From positions 20,942 through 38,615 of the forward strand of contig DFZG01000066.1 of the NCBI GenBank assembly GCA_002382075.1: a DNA stretch of 17,674 bases, written 5' to 3'. Under the pieces are notes generated by a model. It searched no databases, was not told the DNA's origin, and saw only the letters and a list, made by a program, of their open reading frames with translations. This document shows positions 8,007-14,705 of the stretch, one piece after another. The DNA is from Candidatus Shapirobacteria bacterium UBA4062 (lineage in GTDB: Bacteria; Patescibacteriota; Microgenomatia; UBA12405). Each line of letters starts with the position of its first letter. Positions within the stretch are counted from its first letter, which is position 1. A program made the translations under genes and the position numbers.

Positions 8007-8012
8007 ATTATA
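8007..8012 (-). promoter_or_regulatory. -10 box of secA, leaderless type
   Basis: A perfect TATAAT on the minus strand ends seven bases before the ATG at 7999. It begins five bases after the T-run of the serS terminator, so its -35 region would lie inside the terminator hairpin. No TTGACA-like -35 is seen. Confidence 0.65.
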
Positions 8013-8016
8013 CTCT

Positions 8017-8064
8017 AAAAAACCGGCCCCGGTGTTTCGACCTAGATCGAAAACCGGGGTTGGT
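8017..8064 (-). terminator. Intrinsic terminator of serS
   Basis: On the minus strand CCCCGGTTTTCGA (8059-8047) pairs with TCGAAACACCGGGG (8040-8027), with one bulged base and a six-base loop, followed by CCGG and then six T (8022-8017). The stem is strongly GC-rich in otherwise AT-rich DNA. It lies just behind the serS stop and separates serS from secA. On the plus strand no T-run follows. Confidence 0.85.
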
Positions 8065-8079
8065 GGCTCCTCTAGCAAA

Positions 8080-9342
8080 TTAGGGTTTGGCGATAACCTT
8101 AAAATTGGTATATGGCCAAAGGCATTGTGGAATAGAAATAGAACCATCGGCTTGTTGATGGTTTTCGATAATTGCCAAAACGGCTCTATCGGTAATCACC
8201 GTGGCATTAAGGATGTGAACAAATTGGGATTTGCCGTCAATTTTTACCTTAGTATTTAGTCGACGGGCTTGGTAATCTGTACAATTGCTACAGGAATGAG
8301 TTTCCCGATAGGTATCTTGGCCGGGAAACCAGGCATTGATATCGTACATACGACGATTGGGTTGGGGTAAATCTCCGGTACAGGCGGACATAACTTGATA
8401 GGATAAACCAAAATCTTGCATTATTTCTTCCTGAATTGAAAGCATTTCTAAACACATGGCGTCAGAAATTTTAACGTCGGGAAGAGTAAAAATATTCATT
8501 TCGACTTTATTGAAAAAATGGACCCGAAACATGCCCCGGGTGTCTTTGCCATAGGTGCCAGCTTCACGACGGAAACAGGGTGAGTAATTGACATATTTTA
8601 TGGGGAATTGAGATTCAGAAAGTGTTTCATTTAGATGGTAAGGAACGACGGCGTGCTCGGAGGACGAGATAAAAACCAAATCATCCTCTTTAGAAGAGTA
8701 GTAGGCATTAAATAAATTTTGATTGCTAGTGTAGCCACATTTCCATTCAGTTTCGGATTTGACCATAGCTGGGGGAATCATGCCGATATAACCTTTTTGA
8801 ATTAGTTTTTGGAAGGCGTAATGCATAACGGCCATTTCCAGGACGGCACCTTTGCCTTTAAAATAGCCAAATCTGGAACCAGAAACTTGACCGGCTTTTT
8901 TGGTATCGAGAATGTCGAGTTGCTCACCTAAATCAACATGATCTTTGGGGGTAAAATCAAAATTTGGTTTTTGGCCAAATTCTTTAAATAAAACATTGTC
9001 GGCGTCGGTATTACCAACGGGTACATCTGGCGCGGGAAGATTGGGTATGGTTTCGAGTAGCTGATTAATTTCTTGTTCTTTTTTATTTAGTTTTTCTTCA
9101 ACTACCTTGAGCTCTGATTTTATCTTGGCGGCCTCGGATATTTGATTGGGTGTGGGCTTACCTTTAAATTCTTTAGATAGGCTATTTTGGGAAGCTCGTA
9201 GCGTTTCAGTTTCGGAGAGAAGCTGGCGAAAGTTTTCGTCTAAATTGATGATTTTATCCAAGACAGATTCATCTATTTGTCGTGTTTTCAGGGCTTTTTT
9301 TACATCTTTGGGGCTTTTTCTGAGTAAATTGATATCAATCAT
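8080..9342 (-). CDS. serS: Seryl-tRNA synthetase
   Basis: This enzyme charges tRNA-Ser (and usually tRNA-Sec) with serine. At 420 residues it has normal bacterial length. Residues 1-105 form the long antiparallel coiled-coil arm that grips the tRNA-Ser variable arm. The class II catalytic domain follows, with the serine-contacting segment SSSEHAV (226-232, TxE in most homologues) and motif 2, CFRREAGTYGKDTRGMFR (256-273). Motif 3 is LNATVITDRAVLAIIEN (378-394), where most bacteria have a Gly-Ser-Gly-Leu-Ala-rich version; the key Arg386 is kept. The start is ATG 9340-9342, 71 bases behind the HD-domain gene, with a strong terminator after the stop. It appears to be a single-gene transcript or the end of the greA-lysS-HD run. 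Confidence 0.96.
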   Translation of the reverse strand: MIDINLLRKSPKDVKKALKTRQIDESVLDKIINLDENFRQLLSETETLRASQNSLSKEFKGKPTPNQISEAAKIKSELKVVEEKLNKKEQEINQLLETIPNLPAPDVPVGNTDADNVLFKEFGQKPNFDFTPKDHVDLGEQLDILDTKKAGQVSGSRFGYFKGKGAVLEMAVMHYAFQKLIQKGYIGMIPPAMVKSETEWKCGYTSNQNLFNAYYSSKEDDLVFISSSEHAVVPYHLNETLSESQFPIKYVNYSPCFRREAGTYGKDTRGMFRVHFFNKVEMNIFTLPDVKISDAMCLEMLSIQEEIMQDFGLSYQVMSACTGDLPQPNRRMYDINAWFPGQDTYRETHSCSNCTDYQARRLNTKVKIDGKSQFVHILNATVITDRAVLAIIENHQQADGSISIPQCLWPYTNFKVIAKP

Positions 9343-9347
9343 TTCTG

Positions 9348-9361
9348 GCTATATTTTACCA
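9348..9361 (-). promoter_or_regulatory. Possible serS promoter
   Basis: On the minus strand TGG-TAAAAT (9361-9353) is an extended -10 box ending 10 bases before the ATG, overlapped by TATAGC, which ends five bases before it. Either would give a leader of zero to a few bases. It is weaker than the other start-adjacent boxes. Confidence 0.35.
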
Positions 9362-9413
9362 GAGAATAATAAATTATTTACCGCTTAATTACCGATATAT
9401 GTGAAAAATGTGA

Positions 9414-10004
9414 TTATAAGCCGATACTTGGGGCAATTGATTGCATTGACTTAAGACAGATATCGACAAAAATGTCGAGAGGTAAATTTAGACCATCTTT
9501 ATTTTGACAAAGAATAACTTCATGGCGACGAGTGCCGGCGGCAAATCGGGGTTCTTGGTGAAATCTTTTGATAATTGAAGAAAGTTTTACCTCGGATAGT
9601 TTTTTGGTGGGATAAATAAGAGCGGTGGCGACAATTAAACCGGTCAGAGAGTCGGCGCAAAAAATAGACCATTGGGCTTTGTTTTTTGGTTTAATTCCAG
9701 TGAGTTCCGGAGCGTGGGCTTTAACGATAGAGTCGATAGTATCAGAAATTTTTAGATTATATTTTTCTAAAACCAGACGGGTTAAATTGGGGTGTTGATC
9801 CTTGGTGTCACCGGAATAGTCGATGTCGTGAATAAGACCGGCAATCCCCCACTCTTCACGCGTAGGTTCTGAGGCATCCAAAAGATTATTTTTATGAAAG
9901 TAATCGTATAAACCGAGCATGCAGGATTCTAAGGCTTGCGAGTGTGACAAAATATTGGGTTCAAGCTGTTTTTTTAAAGCAGCTAAATAATCTTGGCGAT
10001 TCAT
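9414..10004 (-). CDS. HD-domain metal-dependent phosphohydrolase-like protein
   Basis: This 196-residue cytoplasmic protein has a compact HD fold. The probable metal ligands are His21, the His59-Asp60 pair in GLIHDIDY, His97 in KAHAPE and Asp118 in FCADSLTG, so the metal site looks complete. Such stand-alone HD proteins hydrolyse phosphate esters of nucleotides or other small molecules; the substrate is unknown here. The gene starts with an ATGA overlap with the end of lysS, so it is very probably translated from the same message by coupling. That links it loosely to aminoacylation or nucleotide housekeeping, but the link is inference. Confidence 0.8.
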   Translation of the reverse strand: MNRQDYLAALKKQLEPNILSHSQALESCMLGLYDYFHKNNLLDASEPTREEWGIAGLIHDIDYSGDTKDQHPNLTRLVLEKYNLKISDTIDSIVKAHAPELTGIKPKNKAQWSIFCADSLTGLIVATALIYPTKKLSEVKLSSIIKRFHQEPRFAAGTRRHEVILCQNKDGLNLPLDIFVDICLKSMQSIAPSIGL

Positions 10005-11836
10005 TTAATTATTTTAGAAATTGGAAGGCCGAGTTTAGTTTCAACTTTTTTAGAAAAGACGTGAATTTTGGTGTGATCTTTGTTTACCCCCAGCTCGACA
10101 CCGGAACAGAGCATGCCGGCAGATTCAACACCTCTCATCTTGACAGACTTGATAAGTAACTCTCCAACATCGGGCTTGGTAACTGTCGATCCGGGAAGGG
10201 CTAAGGCAACCAAATCACCTTGTTTTAAATTGTCGGCAGCGGTGACAATTTGGATTTGATTTTGATTATCGGTAGTAACTTGAATTATATAGAGGTGGTC
10301 TGAGTCAAGATGTTTTTGAGTGCTAATAACTTTAGCTAAAACAATTTCGTTTTTTAGTTTATCTTCGGCTTGATTATTGTCTAATTTAATTTCCTCAAGA
10401 CGCATGGCCGGGAAAAGGATGACGTCTTTAATGGTTGGCTGATCGGTAATGAACTGAGTAAAACGATCAATTCCCATACCCCAACCAGCAGTGGGAGGCA
10501 TGCCGTATTCAAGAGCCCGAATATAATCGGCGTCAAGTTTCATGGCAGATTCATCGCCTTTTTCGGCTAATTTTTCTTCATCAAGCCAGCGATCATATTG
10601 ATCTTGAGGATCGTTTAACTCGTTGTAGGCTTTGAGCATCTCGGCGCCGCAGGTTAAAAGTTGGAACGAGGCAATTTTTTGAGGATTATCTTCTTTTCTT
10701 TTGGCAAGAGCTATCATTTCGGAGGGATAATCGGTAATAAAGGTGGGTTGAATAATATAGGGTCGGACGTGTTCTTTGTAGAGGGCATCGAAATGGGCAC
10801 CCAGACCAATGACTTCACTTAAATCTACTTTGAGTTTTTTCTGTTTGATAATTTCTTTAAATTCGGCCTCGGTTTTGATTTGATCAATATCGATATCCAG
10901 TTTGTCCTTGATGGCATCGCGGAAAGTTAAACGACTGAAAGGCGGAGTGAAATCAAGTTTTTGACCTTGATATTCGATTTTGGGACTTTTTTTAATAGTC
11001 TTGATGACGTGTGAAATAAGTTTTTCGGTAAAACGCATCAATTCTTCATAATCGACATAGGCCCAGTAGAATTCTATTTGAGTAAATTCGGGATTGTGAA
11101 AACGGGAAACCCCTTCATTGCGGAAATCTTTACTGACTTCGTAGACTTTTTCAAAGCCACCGACAATTAAACGCTTGAGGTAAAGCTCGTCACTGATACG
11201 GAGGTACATGTCCATATCTAAATTATGGTGGTGAGTAATGAACGGTTTAGCAGATGCACCACCATAAATTGGTTGTAAAATCGGTGTTTCTACTTCAATA
11301 AAACCGTGGTCGTCGAGAAATTTCCTCATTTCAGAAAGTATTTTAGTGCGGGTAAGAAAAATTTCGCGGACTTCAGGGTTGACAATTAAATCGATATAGC
11401 GCTGACGGTAACGATCTTCGATGTCTTTAAGACCGTGCCATTTTTCGGGTAAGGGACGGAGGTTTTTGGCAAGGATTTGAAATTGGGTAACATCGACAGT
11501 AATTTCTCCCGCCTGGGTTTTAAAAACTTTCCCGGACAGAGAAATGATGTCGCCAATATCTAATAGTTTGCCGCGGTCTAAATCTTTTTTTACAAGATTT
11601 TTGGACTGAAAAAATAGTTGAATTTTGCCGGTTCTGTCGACTAAGTCGGCAAACATAATTTTGCCATGACCCCGAAGAGACATGACCCGACCGGCCAAAG
11701 TCACTTTTTTATCAAGTGAATGAGAGGCTTGCTGACAGGTGTTTCTATCGGCCAAATTTGGCTGTGGATAGGGATTTAACCCTAAATCTTTTATTTTTTG
11801 GAGCTTTTCGAGTCTTTGTTGGCGTAAATCCGACAT
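10001..11836 (-). CDS. lysS: Lysyl-tRNA synthetase (class II) with C-terminal tRNA-binding OB domain
   Basis: The enzyme attaches lysine to tRNA-Lys. Residues about 45-125 form the N-terminal anticodon-binding OB fold. The class II catalytic domain follows, with motif 1 around 176-189, motif 2 DFRNEGVSRFHNPEFTQIEF (237-256) and motif 3 GMGIDRF (453-459), ending at about 479. The usual bacterial enzyme stops near 490-510 residues; this one has 611. The extra 132 residues hold a second OB fold (about 497-605) of the Trbp111/EMAPII type, recognisable by NEIVLAKVISTQKH and VKMRGVESAGMLCSGVELG. In other systems this module binds tRNA non-specifically and is found on MetRS or PheRS beta. The start ATG lies 11 bases behind greA, with a TAAAAT box in the gap. 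Confidence 0.95.
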   Translation of the reverse strand: MSDLRQQRLEKLQKIKDLGLNPYPQPNLADRNTCQQASHSLDKKVTLAGRVMSLRGHGKIMFADLVDRTGKIQLFFQSKNLVKKDLDRGKLLDIGDIISLSGKVFKTQAGEITVDVTQFQILAKNLRPLPEKWHGLKDIEDRYRQRYIDLIVNPEVREIFLTRTKILSEMRKFLDDHGFIEVETPILQPIYGGASAKPFITHHHNLDMDMYLRISDELYLKRLIVGGFEKVYEVSKDFRNEGVSRFHNPEFTQIEFYWAYVDYEELMRFTEKLISHVIKTIKKSPKIEYQGQKLDFTPPFSRLTFRDAIKDKLDIDIDQIKTEAEFKEIIKQKKLKVDLSEVIGLGAHFDALYKEHVRPYIIQPTFITDYPSEMIALAKRKEDNPQKIASFQLLTCGAEMLKAYNELNDPQDQYDRWLDEEKLAEKGDESAMKLDADYIRALEYGMPPTAGWGMGIDRFTQFITDQPTIKDVILFPAMRLEEIKLDNNQAEDKLKNEIVLAKVISTQKHLDSDHLYIIQVTTDNQNQIQIVTAADNLKQGDLVALALPGSTVTKPDVGELLIKSVKMRGVESAGMLCSGVELGVNKDHTKIHVFSKKVETKLGLPISKIIK

Positions 11837-11841
11837 GAACT

Positions 11842-11847
11842 ATTTTA
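11842..11847 (-). promoter_or_regulatory. -10 box of lysS, leaderless type
   Basis: TAAAAT on the minus strand ends five bases before the lysS ATG at 11836 and lies immediately behind the greA stop codon. lysS could therefore be transcribed separately from greA. Confidence 0.5.
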
Positions 11848-12306
11848 TCAAGAGATGGCGATTATTTTGTAGGTTATTTTTCCCACAGGAGCATCGACTT
11901 CTACCTGATCATTTATTTTTTTGCCAATTAAAGCTTGTCCCAGAGGCGATTGATCAGAAATTTTATTGGTTGATGGATCTGATTCGAAGTGAGAGACGAT
12001 GGAAAATTCTTTTTCGGAATTACCCATGATTTTTATTTTAACGGTAGTACCGATTTGAACTGAGTCATATTTTTGGCGAGAATTGACGATTTCGACAGTT
12101 TCAAAGGCTTCTTCAATTTTTTCGATTTTACTGTTGATAACTTCAAGTTCGTCTTTTAATTGAGTAGCCAAACCATCTTCTCCCGATTCATCGGGCTGAG
12201 CCACTTCTTCTATTTGAGTAACCAGTCTGGTTTGTTTCTGCTTAAGTTCCTCTAGTTCGGTGATCAACTTATCATATCCAGCTTGGGTTAAGATTGTTTT
12301 GTTCAT
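11848..12306 (-). CDS. greA: Transcription elongation factor GreA
   Basis: GreA enters the secondary channel of stalled RNA polymerase and stimulates cleavage of the backtracked RNA. At 152 residues the length is close to the usual ~158. The N-terminal coiled-coil hairpin (about 1-75) has an acidic tip around QPDESGEDG (37-45), corresponding to the catalytic acidic residues. The C-terminal FKBP-like domain (about 80-152) contains the conserved ISDQSPLGQALIGKKINDQV. The ATG at 12306 is unusual here in having AAGGAGAG upstream (12332-12325), but 18 bases away. A T6-ACT-A7 hairpin between them could bring the two closer. It is the one gene in the window with a recognisable -35/-10 promoter and a long (~140-base) leader. 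Confidence 0.93.
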   Translation of the reverse strand: MNKTILTQAGYDKLITELEELKQKQTRLVTQIEEVAQPDESGEDGLATQLKDELEVINSKIEKIEEAFETVEIVNSRQKYDSVQIGTTVKIKIMGNSEKEFSIVSHFESDPSTNKISDQSPLGQALIGKKINDQVEVDAPVGKITYKIIAIS

Positions 12307-12307
12307 A

Positions 12308-12332
12308 TTTTTTACTAAAAAAACTCTCCTTG
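12308..12332 (-). promoter_or_regulatory. Distant Shine-Dalgarno with A/T hairpin before greA
   Basis: On the minus strand AAGGAGAG (12332-12325) is followed by seven T, AGT and six A (12323-12308), which can fold on itself, then the greA ATG at 12306. Folding would reduce the 18-base gap to a few bases. A/T pairs alone make a weak stem. Confidence 0.3.
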
Positions 12333-12405
12333 TTTATTTCCGAGGTTTATTATTTAATTAATTAACCTCAATGAAGTCGGAGAGGTGTGTATTTTTTGGC
12401 AAAAA

Positions 12406-12438
12406 TTGAGATAATTAAGCCTTGAGTTTCTATCTCAA
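12406..12438 (-). promoter_or_regulatory. Attenuator-like hairpin in the greA leader
   Basis: TTGAGATA and TATCTCAA form a perfect 8-bp inverted repeat separated by 17 bases, and on the minus strand the second arm is followed by five T. The stem is AT-rich, so termination would be weak at best. A DNA-level operator is the alternative reading. A second, weaker repeat (GAGGTT/AACCTC, 12342-12369) lies further into the leader. Confidence 0.35.
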
Positions 12439-12440
12439 AT

Positions 12441-12468
12441 TTTGTCATGAGCTATATATTATGACAAA
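12441..12468. promoter_or_regulatory. Operator-like palindrome over the greA promoter
   Basis: TTTGTCAT (12441-12448) and ATGACAAA (12461-12468) are perfect inverted 8-mers separated by 12 AT-rich bases. A third half-site, TTGTCA, follows at 12478-12483. The palindrome covers the -10 box and the predicted transcription start of greA, the place where a dimeric repressor would act. It could equally influence the divergent sortase gene. Confidence 0.45.
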
Positions 12469-12484
12469 GTGTTCTGATTGTCAA
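12456..12484 (-). promoter_or_regulatory. Sigma-70-type promoter of greA
   Basis: On the minus strand a perfect TTGACA (12484-12479), a 17-base spacer and TAATAT (12461-12456) make a textbook promoter. The predicted start near 12449 gives a leader of roughly 140 bases before greA, in contrast with the leaderless pattern of the other genes. Confidence 0.75.
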
Positions 12485-12493
12485 ATTATTTTT

Positions 12494-12499
12494 TAAGAT
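12494..12499 (+). promoter_or_regulatory. -10 box of the sortase gene, leaderless type
   Basis: TAAGAT ends six bases before the ATG at 12506. It is a weaker match to TATAAT than the others but has the same spacing. The TTGTCA upstream is only 10 bases away, so it is not its -35. Confidence 0.35.
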
Positions 12500-12505
12500 T
12501 ACTTT

Positions 12506-13234
12506 ATGAGGATTGTTGATTTTTTCAGACCAACACCCAAAAAAAGACAAATTAAATTTAGAAAAGGCAGAGGAGTCCTTTTTAGTAACCCGACAGGCAG
12601 TAAACGAGTCTTGTTTTATACCGGAAGTTGGTTGTTAATTTTGGGGATATTGTTTGGGACATATTTGTATTGGCCAATAATTCAAGCTCAAGCTAGATTT
12701 CAAAATAACAAAGTGGTGAATCAGAACAAATCGTTGGCTGACTTAGAACTAAGTGTCAAGGAGGGTAAGGAAAATTTAAATAGTGAGCAAGATGATTATT
12801 ACGTAGTAATTCCTAAGATATTGGCTTACTCACCTATTGAATTGGATGTGGATCCGTTTGATAAGGCAAATTATTTAAACATTCTTCAGGATGATACAGT
12901 GGCAATGAGTAGTAGCTCAGATTTGCCAGGAAAAGGTGTAGGGAACATGACTTTTTTGTTTGCCCATTCGACTGAGCAAAATGTGACTGATATGAGAAAT
13001 AATGCAGTATTTTATTTATTAGGAGAAATGAAAGAGGGAGATCCTATATTTATTCGCCAAGGTGATAATGTATATACATATATAGTATATAAGCAGGAAG
13101 TTGTAGGAGCCAAAGAAGTGGAATACTTAAGTTACCAAGAAGATGATAAAGAATTATTGATATTACAAACTTGTTGGCCGCTGGGAACTAATTGGAAAAG
13201 ATTATTAGTTTTTGCCCAAAGAAAAGGGATTTGA
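12506..13234 (+). CDS. Sortase family transpeptidase
   Basis: Sortases cut a sorting signal on exported proteins and join them to the cell envelope or to each other. This 242-residue protein has a basic cytoplasmic N-terminus (about 1-34) and one membrane segment (about 35-57). A helical linker leads to the extracellular sortase beta-barrel (about 97-240). The catalytic residues are visible: His154 in TFLFAHST, Cys223 in LQTCWPLGT and Arg232 in NWKRLLV. The TCWP-x-GT signature resembles class E/F-like housekeeping sortases, but the class is not certain. No protein with an LPxTG-like sorting signal is in the window. The stop TGA is followed 14 bases later by the relA ATG on the same strand. 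Confidence 0.87.
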   Translation: MRIVDFFRPTPKKRQIKFRKGRGVLFSNPTGSKRVLFYTGSWLLILGILFGTYLYWPIIQAQARFQNNKVVNQNKSLADLELSVKEGKENLNSEQDDYYVVIPKILAYSPIELDVDPFDKANYLNILQDDTVAMSSSSDLPGKGVGNMTFLFAHSTEQNVTDMRNNAVFYLLGEMKEGDPIFIRQGDNVYTYIVYKQEVVGAKEVEYLSYQEDDKELLILQTCWPLGTNWKRLLVFAQRKGI

Positions 13235-13236
13235 GG

Positions 13237-13242
13237 TACAAT
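13237..13242 (+). promoter_or_regulatory. -10 box of the relA-type gene, leaderless type
   Basis: TACAAT ends five bases before the ATG at 13248 and begins three bases after the sortase stop. It decides between two possible starts, favouring ATG 13248 over the upstream TTG at 13212. Confidence 0.5.
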
Positions 13243-13247
13243 TCAAG

Positions 13248-14699
13248 ATGGCACTGAACTTAAGTTTGCAAACTGACCCGATTAAAGGCTGGTTTGAGTT
13301 GGAAAAATATATTTTAAATGACGGTTTTGAAGTGGATAAAATTAAAGAAGCCTTTGATTTTGCCAGTGAAGCTCATAAAGGTCAGAAAAGACTGTCTGGT
13401 GAGGATTATATTACCCATGTACTTTGGGTGGCAAAAGTAGTGGCTCAGTTAGCGATTGGAGAGGAAGCAATAATAACCTCTTTATTACACGACACAGTCG
13501 ATGAAGATAAGATTAAAATTGACGATATTGCGGCTAAATTTGGAGATGAAGTGGCTTTGCTGGTTGGCGGTTTAACTGAAGTAAGAGATAAAACAAAAAC
13601 AATTGAGGTACATGATACAAATATTGAAGTATTTAGAAAATTTTTGTTTTCTTCAGTGGATGATGTGAGGGTGTTGATTATCAGATTAGTTAACGAATTA
13701 CACAATGGATTGACAACCGAATTTTTGGAAGATAATCAGCAAGTTAATTTTGCTAATAAAGTGTTTGGAATCTACAGCCCAATCGCTGAATATGTGGGAT
13801 TGCACTATTTTAAAAGGTTACTGGATGACATGGCGTTTAAGATTTTATATCCTAAAGAAGCGGGTAATTTAATTCAGGATTTTAAAAAATCTTCAAAAAA
13901 CGAGATAAAAGCTTTGGTGGCGGTAAAAGAAACAATTAACAATATTTTAGAGATTAATAAGATTAATAGTAGTCTGGTGGAAGGTAGGATTAAAAGTTTG
14001 TATAGCACTTTTAATAAAATCAAAAATAAAGGTTATGATCGGGTTAAAGACAGAGTAGGTATAAGAATTTTAGCGGAAAGCATTGAGGATTGTTATACCA
14101 TTTTGGGTTTATTGCACGCAAAATATAAATATTTACCAGATGAGTTTGATGATTATATTTCTAATCCCAAACCGAATGGATATCGATCAATACAAACTAC
14201 TTTATCCTGGAAAGATAAATTGACGGTTGAGGTACAAATCAGAACAAAAGAAATGCATGAATTTAACGAATTTGGACCAGCGTCACACATAGCCTATAAG
14301 TCAAACGAATTAAAGTCTGGTGGGAGTGGATATGCCTGGGTGAAAGAGTTGGTGAATTGGCAAAAAAATGAAAAAGAGGTGAAAAATTATCGAATAGATG
14401 TTTTGAGTAAATTTATTTATGTGTTTACACCCAAAGGCGATACAATTCAAATTCCCAAAGGGAGTTGTGCGTTGGATTTTGCTTATAGAATACATTCAGA
14501 TATCGGTAATCACTGTTATGGAGTAAAAATTAATCAAAAAATGGGGAAAATAAGTGATGAATTGAAAAATGGTGATTTGGTAGAGATTTTAACAAGTAAG
14601 ACAGTTTTTCCAAACAAAAATTGGCTAGAGATTGCTCAAACTCCTATGGCCAGGGAGAGAATTCGTAAAGAGTTAGCAAACAAAAACAATGGTTTATAA
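13248..14699 (+). CDS. RelA/SpoT-type (p)ppGpp synthetase with altered hydrolase domain
   Basis: This 483-residue protein makes, and may or may not degrade, the alarmone (p)ppGpp. Its HD domain (about 35-160) keeps His43 (AHKGQ) and His81-Asp82 (LLHDTVDED). The last metal ligand, Asp in the usual ADRLHN, is Asn149 (LVNELHN). The synthetase domain (about 240-350) has GRIKSLYS (246-253), the catalytic Asp268 region DRVGIRIL, and Glu328 in VEVQIRT. YRSIQT (312-317) has Gln where His is usual. EFDD (299-302) is the ExDD form known from synthetase-only RelA, not the RxKD form of bifunctional enzymes. A TGS domain (about 388-450) follows. The usual C-terminal helical and ACT domains are missing (typical length ~740). 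ATG 13248 is preferred over TTG 13212 because of the TACAAT box. Confidence 0.88.
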   Translation: MALNLSLQTDPIKGWFELEKYILNDGFEVDKIKEAFDFASEAHKGQKRLSGEDYITHVLWVAKVVAQLAIGEEAIITSLLHDTVDEDKIKIDDIAAKFGDEVALLVGGLTEVRDKTKTIEVHDTNIEVFRKFLFSSVDDVRVLIIRLVNELHNGLTTEFLEDNQQVNFANKVFGIYSPIAEYVGLHYFKRLLDDMAFKILYPKEAGNLIQDFKKSSKNEIKALVAVKETINNILEINKINSSLVEGRIKSLYSTFNKIKNKGYDRVKDRVGIRILAESIEDCYTILGLLHAKYKYLPDEFDDYISNPKPNGYRSIQTTLSWKDKLTVEVQIRTKEMHEFNEFGPASHIAYKSNELKSGGSGYAWVKELVNWQKNEKEVKNYRIDVLSKFIYVFTPKGDTIQIPKGSCALDFAYRIHSDIGNHCYGVKINQKMGKISDELKNGDLVEILTSKTVFPNKNWLEIAQTPMARERIRKELANKNNGL

Positions 14700-14700
14700 T
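14695..14700 (+). promoter_or_regulatory. -10 box of tyrS, leaderless type
   Basis: A perfect TATAAT ends five bases before the ATG at 14706 and contains the stop codon (TAA) of the preceding relA-type gene. TTAGCA, 16 bases upstream, is a possible -35. Stop codon and promoter share the same bases. Confidence 0.65.
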
Positions 14701-14705
14701 CAGAT

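Noticed and set aside
12307..12505. Structured RNA gene or riboswitch in the greA-sortase gap
   Set aside because: The hairpins are short and AT-rich and match no riboswitch or small RNA I know; promoter and operator elements explain most of the pattern.
13212..13247. TTG start giving a 495-residue RelA-type protein overlapping the sortase
   Set aside because: The 12 extra residues are out-of-frame sortase sequence, and ATG 13248 has TACAAT five bases upstream.
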